64,000 nt of DNA. Origin: Xiphias gladius. Taxonomy: Eukaryota; Chordata; Actinopteri; Istiophoriformes; Xiphiidae. The position numbers and the translations under genes are program-made. Location: positions 27,108,501 to 27,172,500 of the forward strand of contig NC_053400.1 in assembly GCF_016859285.1 (NCBI RefSeq), written 5' to 3'. The notes under the pieces are model-generated. The model was not told the DNA's origin. It made no database searches and saw only the letters and a program-made list of their open reading frames with translations. Numbering within the stretch: the stretch's first letter is position 1; each line of letters starts with the position of its first letter. Shown in pieces: positions 48,428 to 60,400 of the stretch.

Positions 48428-51400
48428 AGTGAGATATTTACGTGACTGATGTACAGTATGCTGCATGGCTAGGTGCCATTTTGGCGCCTTTGTCTCCATG
48501 CTAGGGTGAGCAGCTTTCGTAAGTTGACACCTACTTCTTCATATGACATGTCATGTGGAGGAGGTCTTTTTGCATGTTTGTGGATATCAGTGCCACTCTG
48601 TTAACGCCAGTCTGGCAGCAGACAGTAACACAAGCCTGCAAGGAGCTGATGCAGTGTGTAAATTATATGGGTCCCTCTGTGCCTCTTCTTTCTTTCTTTC
48701 CTGGGAGTGCTGTCTCTGTACCTGTTTTCCTGCGATGATTTACCCTAATGAAAGTGAAAGTTGTGCTTTTGCAGTGTTTACCACGTGGGCATTAGTGTAA
48801 GTGAAGAGTTGTAGTTTATGGTGGGGCTGCAGTCTCAGACAGCTGGTTGTAAAAAGACTGACATCTAACCTTGCCACTGTGCAGCTAGGATCAGGGGGCT
48901 TTGGAGCCACAGCACTCTCTTTAGATGGGTGGGTTAACTGCAGCTTTTGCCCAAGTAGTATCTGAGGGTCAGTGCCAAGACAACTTCAAATGTGCAAACC
49001 ATAATCCCCCTCTGACATTAATATTTTCAGATGGAGGCAAGCAGGGAGCATGGTGGGGGGCGTCAATGAAAGCAAGGTCTGTTTGGCTGGCCTTGTTTCA
49101 TGCTGGCAGTGGTGATAGACACTATCGCCATTACTCATGGTGCAGGCATGTCCAGAATGTATTCTTAGCCCCTGTCTTCCTATCAGTCACTACAGAAAGG
49201 TTGGAGGGTCAAAAAATAAAGAGGTAACCAGTCTGCAGGGCTGTCTGCACCACTGCTGTTTACCAGGGAGGGGGTGATATTTTAAACCTGGGAGAGCTCA
49301 CATATTTACCCCACTGAGCCTGACTGACCTTGCCATTTGGTGGGGTGAAGACGCTGGAGACAACTGATAGAGGAGAGAGGAGGCAAAGAGAGAAGCTCTT
49401 TAGTTACTACTTGATCAACAAGGAGCTCGCAGCGTTTGCAGATAGAAAACAGTCCAGAGAAGATTATCAAAACCAAAGAAGACTGAGTTAAACAGAGGGT
49501 TTGAGGATACGGGCGAGAATAGAGGGGAAGACATTTGGGGGAGGCGGGAAGTGGCCAGGCTGAGCTGACTTTTACCCCAGAGGAGGAGTTGCAGTTGCCG
49601 GCCAGGGCAGGTCCCAGGGCTGGCAGGGCTGGCCCTTCTGCTTCTCCACCTCCATTCCTTCCTCCTCTCATACTCCTCCTTCTCCTCCCTTTAATCAAAC
49701 TGCTGTGCAGTGATGAACTTACAGGCAAAGCCCATGAACAACACAGGAACAGGAATGCTTAGAAAATCCTGCCAACAAAACTTATCTGCCTCAAGTGAGG
49801 GGAACTCCAGAGGCTGAGCCTTCCATGAGAGAACCTCCACTGCAGATTAGACTGTCATCGTTTTGTTTTCTCATCTATTTTTTGCTGCGCTCACTGGTTG
49901 AGTGTACTGAGAAACTGAGGGGATTTTTTTATACACTTTGTTTTTCTCAATTTTTGCTTTTGTAAACCGCAACAGTGGCAACCTTTTCAGTAGCACGGTG
50001 CAAGGACCAGCTCCACTCACCGAAGATGAGCCGCTGGCTGAAATGCACCTCCATGCACTTTGTAGGTATTAATTGTCAGTAATTTCAGTTTGTCACCAAA
50101 AGTTATTTTTATCGTACCGTTTGTTCTGTTCTTATGTTTTCTTCAGAAATTAAATTACCTGAAAGCTGTGTATTAACAATGTGGTAATGCAATGACGAAA
50201 TTATTCTTCAGGTAAATAGGGCAATCATCATCTGTGGATCAATTTAGTGACTCATTAATTGGTTCATAGCTACAGTGTTCCCATGCTTTGTAGCCATCAC
50301 TCATGGGGGATTTTGTGAAACTGCATTGCAGTGCATTCTTGGCACATTCTGCATGAACTTAAGTCTGTTATGGTACAACAAAAGGGAAAAATAAATTGCA
50401 ATAATGTCTGTTGTTGTTTTTGTGTCAGAAATGGACTTTGTGCTTGTCACTGCTGAATTTATTAGTCAGCTAAAAGAACTGGAAACCAAATTTATAGGTA
50501 TTACTTTCCATTGTTCATCTAAGTATGTATTTAGTAAAATATTTGTTTAACTATTTGGTTTAGGAAATGTACTGTGTGTCTGATAGTTCATACTGTATGT
50601 CTAATGTTTTGCTATCATCATTGTCAGAACACAGACTGGAACAAGTATGATGATCGGCTGATGAAAGCAGTGGAACGTGGCGAGGTGGACAAGGTGGCTG
50701 CTGTTCTCAGCAAGAAGGGCATCATCCCCACCAAGCTCGATGTGGAAGGACGCTCTGCGTGAGTAAAGACAGACAGACACATCTATATACAGACACGCAC
50801 ATGCATTCATGTCCAGTATGTTGTCATAAGTAGTACTTAAGAGATGTGAAGAGCTGTTACCATCTACAGTGCGATTTCGAATATTTGCAAATCAAAAAAT
50901 GCTGAGCATCAGAAATTCCAAACATTGCCGTGATTTAACCACCCTACACTCATGACCCTGTTTCTCAGATAAAGCATATTTAGATGGAAATTCCTTTACA
51001 ATGAGCTCACTCTAGTTCAAAATAGTTTTACCTCATGCCTCCCTTTATATCATCGATGCCAAGTCTCCAAGTCCAAAAAATATTCCTGCCCTCTCCAAAT
51101 TTCCCGTGGCTATGGTAACCCTGTTGCACATTTCTACATTAAACCTTCATCCAGCTGCACAGCATATGAAAGGCAGTGCAGTTGCATATTATTATGTGTC
51201 CATTTTTATATCCAGAAATTTCCCTTTTAATGTCCATCCGACTGGAGGTCAGTGTGGGAGTTGGTATAAAGAATGCTTGTGGCCACCGAAGGCTTGACCA
51301 CTTGGACCAAAGGCTGTTTATGTAGTCCCCACAGGAAATGACTCCCTGCAAATTCAGATCAGATCTACTGTGGTGCTTGCATCACCAAGTAATACATTTA

Positions 51401-54400
51401 GAGCCAGCTGCAGACCATTATCACGATCAGCTGACATCTTGAAGGACCATATCTTCTATGGTAGGATTTTTCAGTGGGAATATCGGGTTTGGGTTTTTTT
51501 TTGTTTTTTTTGTTTGTTTGTTTTTTTTTGTTTTAATTTTCAAAAGGTTTCGTTAAAAGAAAATGGTGAACAGATAGATAGGATAGGACGAAATGAAAGG
51601 TGTGGGGAAGTCCGTCAACCTAACTGAAATATGTACAAGGAATTCTCTGATTTTGCATCTTGACCCCTCCATGACCACAGATAGTTCAGGTATCTCATAC
51701 GGACCTTTTTTTGATCCTATTAATGATTATAATGGCCCAGCCTTGGAAAACAATGAGCTGTTTAAAAAAGCAGGTACTTTGTTTTCTTCCTAAATTTAAC
51801 CAGATTCCTGCACCAGCATTTTGGGAGTCCAGGCGCCCTCAGTTTAATCCTAGATATATGAAAAAGTCACTGGTGTCTGACCTGTGCTTCAGGTTTATTT
51901 TGACAAAGGCTTTGTTAAAGCATATAACTATGGAGCACCAGACCCCAGAAGCAGAAGTGCTGAGTATTTTAAGTAGTGTGTGAAATTCTAAATGATTTTA
52001 TACATTCATGTGTGTAAATAAACAGAATTATATACACAACCTGTTAAATGCCTGGTCTCATAATAAGGTGCTAGAATTTGCCACAACTAAAACCAGAACC
52101 TTGGCTGCCAATTTTGTAATGACAGAGTGTAAAGCTTGTTGTACCTAAACACAGGCACACTCATCATTTAGTGTTCCCCTGCAGGGTGGACAAACCAGAG
52201 CTAGTTAACCATAAAATCAACACATCACCTTAACTGGAGAGAGGTCATGTGTTTGCCAAGTCTGCCCAAAACAAAAGTGAACCACAATTGCAACTCAGCA
52301 AGTCTGCTTATAGTTCAGTGGACCACACACAGACCAACATGTGTCTATGGCATTTTGGCCTCTGCAAAAAGCCAGCAATGGAATGTTGAATGGCAATCCC
52401 TTATAATCGTGGACCTCTGTGGGGAAACTAATTACAAACTGTTACCCCCGATACATAATTTGGTGTGCCCCGGATTAACCTCACTGTGTTCAGATAATGA
52501 ATTCAGCTCTAACTGTTCGATCACAGCTTCCACCTGAGTAAACAGTTTAAATCTCTGCAGTGGCATTAGCGGGCTCTCATTGAGGTAAGCCCACCCATCA
52601 CACCTGCTTATTCTGTGCAGTTGTGATAGCTAGCTGACAGGGGCTTAGCAGCTAAAGAAGTCCACATGACCGCACACCACTCGAGACAGTCACTCGCTTG
52701 GCCCTGCAGCATGAAACTGGCTCTAACTAAAGACACTGCTGCATACCCATTGTTTGTCACAATTAGCAGCAATGAATTTTGTGCTCAAGTGTCTTTTATG
52801 AATAATAATAATAGCGAGCTGTGAGTTTCACAATTGGATCTGCGTTATGTTCAGCTTGATCTTTTGACAGATTGAGAACAGTCTGAGGATATGAACTTTT
52901 TGCCTTTATCGGCTTGCTTGCTTTATTTCCTGAATAAAACTCAGTTCATATCAAGGGCTGTTGTACAAAATTCACCTGACAAAGACTCAAATCTTGCTCA
53001 GATTGGTAATCCATGCCAGTCAACTTCATGATTAAATTTACCATTATCAAAGTAATGGTATTCTGCTGCATTTATGTGCTCATGGGAAGCTCTGACATCA
53101 TAGAATTTCAAGTGAACTGCAAAACATGACTGCATTCCCATTCTGCAGAAAAACAACAAAGACAAGAAGATCAGCAAACATGGACTTGAATGAAAATTAT
53201 TATGGGTATTAATATGTTTTCTTTAAAGCCGCACTGATACATTTTTTTCCTCTACGGGCTGAAAAGGATCAAAACAAAGATGACAAACACAATACATAAA
53301 CATTCAGCATGTCTTCATTCCTGTTTCTGACCTGAGTAATTTAAGTCTATTTTTCACCCCCCAGTTATCTGTGCGTTTGTTCCCCAACAACTTCAAGAAC
53401 TCCAACTCTGTTTGGCACTGACGTAGGAGACAGTGAGTTAATCAAAGTGTATTTTCTGTAAACAGTAGAGCGGAAATCAGTGGCGCATAAATGTACCAGA
53501 ATACTTGCAGACTTCTTAAAACAATATGCAGCAATGATGGTGCAAGTTTGACGAGAATATACAGTACACACAATTCAAGTTTTAGGGAGTAATTAAAAAG
53601 ATACGTGTACAGTAGTAAACAGCTAAAACATTTAGCATGAATAAAAAGTGAAAATGTACCTTCAGGTTGGGATAGAATCCAGTTTAAATGTAAAGTAAAC
53701 TAATTCTTTAGTCAAGCTGTCAAGCTGTCAGGCAGCATTAATACCTATCAGTGTTAGAACAAGTAAGTATTTGACACTGCAGCAGCCACAATATTTTGAC
53801 AGTATTGTGCCTTTCGAGACGCACCTTATCTCATATGGTTCAGCTACTAGCATGCAGCCTGTGGTTTACTCTTCCCTGTCCACTCTTCTAAAGATAGCAA
53901 CCAAATCCTGTAAACTGTCAACCTAAAAGCTGCCCAGGGAGCACGTGTAAAGGTGAAATTACTTAGCTGAATGCGCCAGAACCATTAGCCTCCCAAAATT
54001 CATCCCTAACCATTTTGCGGAGGTATCCAGCAGAGAACGCATTACATCTGCACAGAGTTAATTCCTTCTGTGTGGGCAGTGTCAGACATTTTGCTGTTTT
54101 GTTGGTTTCTCCGTTTTTTTTACCAGTCTTAGCTGTGGTGACCACAGTTATTAACTGTTTGATCTGTTGCATATACCAATAATGTAATTACAAATACATG
54201 ATTTTCAGTCAGTCCCTATTCATCACAAAGTCATGTAGAAATCCACTAACCCAGTTAAATTTTGCAGTTATGTATTTTTGACTATGTTTAGAAGCATTCC
54301 CTCAGTTACATTCTGGAAAGTGCTATGGCTCATGAACTTGACAATTCACATTACTTACGCCCCCCTAACTTAGATAGCTTTGGTCTGCTTCCTGTCTGCT

Positions 54401-57400
54401 GTTTGCCCCGAGAGGTCAGGACCCTCCACTGCTCCCCAGAGAACCAGCATCTCCTGGCCATCAACATGGCTTTTAATACCCACACCAGGGTTGAGGTGAC
54501 AGCCTAGCTGTCTCCTTGGCAGATACCTCAGAGTTAGTGTATAAACAGGTTCATGTGGCTTGATGGGCGACAGACTGAGATACGTTTACACACATGTGCT
54601 TTGCAGACCTTTATGGCTAGTGGCGGCAGGGCTACTGCAGGCTGAATCAGGGAAGGGGAACAGGAATGTTTCCAATCAAAAGTGATGATTAAAGACATGT
54701 TGGCAAACACGTGCGCTGGGAAACCGCTTAATTAAATAGGCAATTAACACAGGGATATGCAGACTTTGTGCCAATTAAGCATTAATACAAATTTTACAAT
54801 ATAATCACTTTTCAAGGTTCATTTAGTAGCTTTTCTGGGGCTTTTAATCCAATCACATGATCTTCATTAGCAGATGGAGTTTTCATAGTTTTTAAAATGG
54901 AAATTTAGATATTCAATTTTAAGGAATTCTCATCCATGTTGGCTTAAAAGTTGAGTTTCAAAGTTTCAACTGCTGTTTCCGAGTTCAAAAATGAACTTAA
55001 ACACTCATGAATAAAAAATATTTAGATCAGTGATGTGACTAATAGTTCATATTGTTTGGTACCATGCAGGATATTTAGTTTAATCCCATTATGCAAACTA
55101 GACACTGGACACAGAGGCAAAACTGTCAAGAATATCATCTTTGTGTAAGAATAAGACTATTCTTAAACTTGAACTCTTATCAGTATCAACGTAATATTCT
55201 CTTAATCTGAATAGGGCCAAAGCTGTTGCCTTCTCAGACAAGAAAAAAATGGGAGACACAGAAAGCAAAAAATGAAGCTGTAGAATTGGTGCAGGTAGTA
55301 CATTCATTTTTTTTTTTTTTTTAATCATTTGATAGGCCTCACGTAAAAACATTAGGATAGAAGTAGGATACAGTAGGAAGTTGAAACAGTAGGAAAATGC
55401 TGTTTGTGTAGCTCTTTGTGAAGGTTGCTTAGGAGTCATTTCAGGCTCTGAGGTCGCTTGTTATTTGCTTTGAGAATGCTGATCTTGCTGATAGCAAGGA
55501 GCCAGGAATCTGTTTGCAGTCTCTCTCTTGTCCCCAAGTGTCACCCTCACCCCCTTCACTGTACAACCCATCATTTTTTTTCACTTGCACTTCACTGCTC
55601 TGTGCTGTCTTCTCTTTGCTATCTCCCTCCATCTCATGCCCTGTCCTTCCGCTCTTAAATGTTCTCCATCTACCTTTTGTTTTCCAGGTTTCATTTGGCT
55701 GCAACACGAGGACACCTAGACTGTCTCAGTCTCATCCTAGGACACACTGTTGATGTCACTGCGACTGATGCCACAGGTGGGTTCAGGTGGTTAGATCTCC
55801 AGCTCCTCCAGTCTGCATGTTGAAGTGTTCTTGGGCAGGATACTGAACACCAAATTGCCCTGATGGCTGTGCCGTGTGTGTGTGTGTCTGTGTGTGTGTC
55901 TGTGTGTGAGATAGAATGGGTGAATGTGGCATGTAGTGTAAAGTGCTTTGAATGGTTGATAAAACCAGAAAAGCACCATATAAGTGCACTCCATTTGTCC
56001 AGAGTATGTTGCAAAAGAGGACAAGGCAGAAGATGACTTTATGTGAAGCAGAAAATTGTGTAGTAGATTGATAAAACCAGAGTGCTTCTTGGCAGCAAAT
56101 GTGTTCATTTTCTTGTGGCTGCATAAATGGGAATGTGAAATTAGGCTAAATAGTGAGCAGTAGACATAAACTTGCTCCGTCCCTATTTTCAGAAACAGTG
56201 TAGTCAAAAGAATCAGGAAGAGAGGCAAAGATGGAAGCAGCAAATGCAGTATTGAAGTGGCTTCCTGAACTGATTTGTCTCAAGACAGCTATTGTGAATA
56301 CGTTTTCAGATAAGTTTTACACTTTGCCATATTTTAAATCTCATCCATTTTGTTATTATTATTTTAATTATTATTTTAATTATTATTATTATTATTATTA
56401 TTTGGTGCTGCTATCATTGCTGCTATTATTATTAAAACATTATTACACGTATGAGTATCACTTATTATAATCATTATAACAACCAGTCTGACAGTGCTTG
56501 ATTACAACTGTACAATATATACAGCTGTTTCTGGTATCTGTCTTCTCTCTCCCAACTCACCCTTCTTTCTCCTCTCTCCGCCATTTCTCTCCTCTCAACC
56601 CAACTGGTCGAGGCAGACAGCCACCCACGCTGAGTCTAGTTCTGTCAGAGGTTTCTTCCTGTTAAAAGGGAGTTTTTCCTCTCCACTGTCACCAAATGCT
56701 TGCTCGTGGTGGGAACTGTTGGGTTTCTCTCTATAAAATTGTAAGGTCTTGACCTTACTCTGTAAAGTGCCTTGAGATACTGTATGTTCTGATTTGATGC
56801 TATATAAAAAAAACTTGAATTGAAAGCTGAATCCATTCCATGACACACATATTGTAGGTTCTCCATAAGAATTGCATTGGTTGAGCAAGGTAATCTCTTC
56901 ACAAGGTGCCAAACGATATAGATACTTTATTCAGTAAATTAAATTTGGTACTTCTATCTTCAGCGGAGGCTTCGTCTAAGGGAGCCCCCCTATCTGTGGA
57001 AGAATTCAAAGAACCTTACAGAAAATGAACAAGGCTAAGGCTTCCTGATGGGATGGCATTCAGCCAGAGGTTTAGTTAAAAATTTGGGATCTTTTCGAAC
57101 CTTTTAAAAAAGGATGCTTTGGAAGGGTTGTTAACACAGCTTTTGTCATGGTTCCAACATTTTATCAGTGGAACCACCCAGCCAATAAGACAGGCTTCTG
57201 TCATTAAACCAGTTAGCATTAATTCTACTCACTCTTTGTAGATGATTTACTTTTATCTATGTCCACGGTGCAGTAATCCCTACCCTATACTAAATTAATC
57301 TGAGAGTGATGCTAATATGAGTTACAACATAATTACCGTGAATTTCAATAATTAACGTTAGTGTCCTACCTAGAAATCCCTGTTCCAGTGTCACCTCTAT

Positions 57401-60400
57401 CCCCTCCACCCAAATACTGGGAAAATTTACATAAAATTCTATATGAAAATGTCCTTAAATGGAAATGAAGAGTTTGAATTGATATTTACTCAAGTATTCA
57501 TTTGTGCCAGCATGGTAGGGCAGCCCAGCAAACTCAGTTAATCAATGAATAAATAAATGGGAAATGGGATAAATGGGAAGCTTGTGAGGGTGAAAATCCT
57601 TGTTGCTGGACTAGTGAATCCTATTGGTTGGCTGGGACACTACTGAGAAATATTACTGTCACACTGCAGTGACAGGACTGAAAGGAAAATTTGTCATTCA
57701 GAACTTGGAGAAGGTAGAAGGTAGAAAGATACATATGGTATTGTATAATGTAGTATTACAAGTGTTTAAATCACTCACTGTACATACTCTCTTTTCAGAT
57801 AACATGGCATCATTCACTGTATGTCAAACTTATTGTCACACTAACTGATTCCTGATTGACTCATTAGGATAAAAACTCATGGTCTCTGCTTTACCACATG
57901 ATACAAGCTCAGAGTGATGCACTGCAGTAAATATTTGTGTTTATGCATCAGCAGAGTGACCTATTTTGGCTGCTTGTCACAGAATGTTGTTTAATGGTAC
58001 CAGTCATGGTTAAAGGTACTCTTTGCAGTTTTTCTTGCAGCAAACAAAAATTATCTTTACAATCAGTGTAGCTCACCAAAAGTCACTGTGTATCCTTGAG
58101 GTCTAACGAATGCGTCGTTTGCATTTCCTTCCTCATGAAACATTTACAAAGCCCCCCCCCCCCTTTTTTTTTTTTTTGTACATCTTTGCATCCAGCATTG
58201 TTTACATCCATGTTTACTTGCTAGCAGTCGCCTTCTTCCCTGCTTTTGTCGGTGCATTGCTGCATATCTTGGCATGTTATCGCCACCTGGTGATCAGTGG
58301 AATAGTGTGACACCGCTCGTAAGACCATGTAGATAAACAAAATGGGGAACCACGTTTAGAGAAACCGCTCCATAGCGCTACTAGAGTCCACAAACTCCAC
58401 AGGGAATCTTTAAGTGATGCAAATGGAGTCATGTGTACAATACAGCAATAATTTCACATTGTGGCATTTGGCTCTAATAATACATACATGCAAACCCTAG
58501 ATTGTACTTAATTTTCTGATTTATTGCTTTCAGGTAAAAATGCTCTTCATCTGGCTTCAAGAAATGGACAGTCTCTCTGTGTGCAGAAACTCCTGCAGGT
58601 AGAGTGCAGTATTCCTCCCTTTGTTCCTCTAACACTATTTTTACCTGGCTAATATTTACTCCTGTGAGAAAACATGCCACATTACAAGATGGCCTCTCAT
58701 ATTAGGTTGTTCTTTCATTTCATTCAGTTTTTTTGGTGTTCATGTCAGTGTGTTGTTTCTATACATTCTATTGTATGTATGTTCCACGGAGCAGCTTCTC
58801 AGTCACTGGTCAGTCAGTTTCCCTTTCAGCTGCTTTAAATAATTATTGCCAAACATCTTTGGCAGTTGAGCCCACTCTGTATTGGTCAACAGTGGGCCCT
58901 GTTGAGTCACCATGCCCCACTTGAGGATTTATGTGTTTACAATGAGGGGGGTACCTCTGCAACATTGTGCTCTCATAGCATTGTAGCCCCCCCCCCCCAT
59001 CTCTCGCATGCATGGCAGTGATCTAACGGAGGTCGCGGCTGTTGGCAGGGGGTTGTCAGTAGTGTTGACAAGCCTTCCCCCTGCAGGCCTATCGTCCATT
59101 CTTGGTGCCGTCATCACACCAGACATAGCAGCTGGATGCCAAAAACCCACCGCCTCCACTATCTTCCTCCGTCAGCCCAAACCCTAAAGGTATAGGGTAT
59201 CCCCCCTCCATGCTCTACCGTCAGCTCCCATTGCCACTTTACCGCCTCCACCCCCCTAAGCTTTGTCATTTGAGCATGCAGCTAATTTTTGGCCCTTGTT
59301 GCTAGAGAGAGTTGGGTTTTTATAGTGGGGGCTAGAACTCGTCGGCAAGCTTACCCAGCAACATCAGGCCTCCGTTAGCATTAAGTCCTCAAGTCTTTCA
59401 TAGCAGGCCCTCATCACTACAGTGGTACGGTCACTGGTGTCCAATCAGCTGACTGATTGTGTAGAGATGGCACAAGCATATCAGCACAGCATACAGTATG
59501 ACCTGCCTGCTGTTGCCAACTCTGGTTCCACTGCCAACAAGTGGAAATAAATGATTTTGAGAGATTTCCTATACAGCTACAACATTGAAACATCATTAAA
59601 GCCACAATTTTAAAACAATTACTTACATCCAGGAGTAGACTTTAGCTAAGAATACCAGCGGTCTTTCCTCTGTTGGAATAAGTGTCAAAATTTACCGTAA
59701 AATAAGCTAACTGCTCCCCATCACCAACTTGACTGATTTGTTAGTTAATATTCTTTTTAGTTCTTCTAGCTTTAAATAACTGAAAATCCAGGCTCCTTTC
59801 AAATACTCAACTATCATACACAACAATACTCATCAAATTAAGCTAACTTCTTAATCCACTTGAGTTGGCTGTCTGCTGTAGATTGTCAATGCTAGCGAGA
59901 AATCGGTGTTGTCAGAGTGAACTTTCTGAAGGGGGGCTGATAGACATATAATAAATATTGTGGTTTATTATTTACCGATATATTTTATTTTGTATTATTG
60001 ATATTTCAGCACCAGAAAATATTTTGCTTCACTTGATTCTGTTGTGCCAACCCGTGTTTATGTTATTTTACAGCACAACTGTCCAGTCGGAAATGTGGAC
60101 CTACAAGGAAGAACAGCTTTACATGATGCCGGTAAGACTCTACTCTCCTACTGACTCCACTCTACTCTACTGTAGTCCTGACTTTACTCTAGTCGTAGCT
60201 CTACTCTAATTTATTCTATTGTACCTTCATAAGGACTTTACTCAACTTTACTCTAGTCCTTACTCTACCCTACTCAACTTTGAATGTTAATATCTATCAC
60301 ATTACATTTTACACAAGAAAATCCAGTGTAATAGTGAGAAAGTTCTGTCTCCGAGGACTTGTTAAGCTTTTTTACTGATTTTCCTTTCAGCATATAAACC

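Larger units (their letters stand above)
31453..49900 (+). other. uaca: uaca intron 1 (large)
   Basis: It carries repeats listed separately, the 500-N gap, and AT-rich DNA without a recognised gene. The stretches 33129-35732, 36059-37243, 38271-40589, 42001-43439 and 43561-48369 hold nothing I can name beyond homopolymer runs such as poly(T) at 37659-37675. Open frames in them are short and unlike known proteins. Confidence 0.6.

Noticed and set aside
49306..49762. Pro/Leu/Gly-rich ORFs on both strands
   Set aside because: They come from GC/purine-rich presumed promoter DNA of uaca exon 1b.
55791..56243. 150-codon minus-strand ORF and overlapping frames
   Set aside because: It runs through the SINE-like repeat and a (TG)n tract next to a uaca exon on the other strand.
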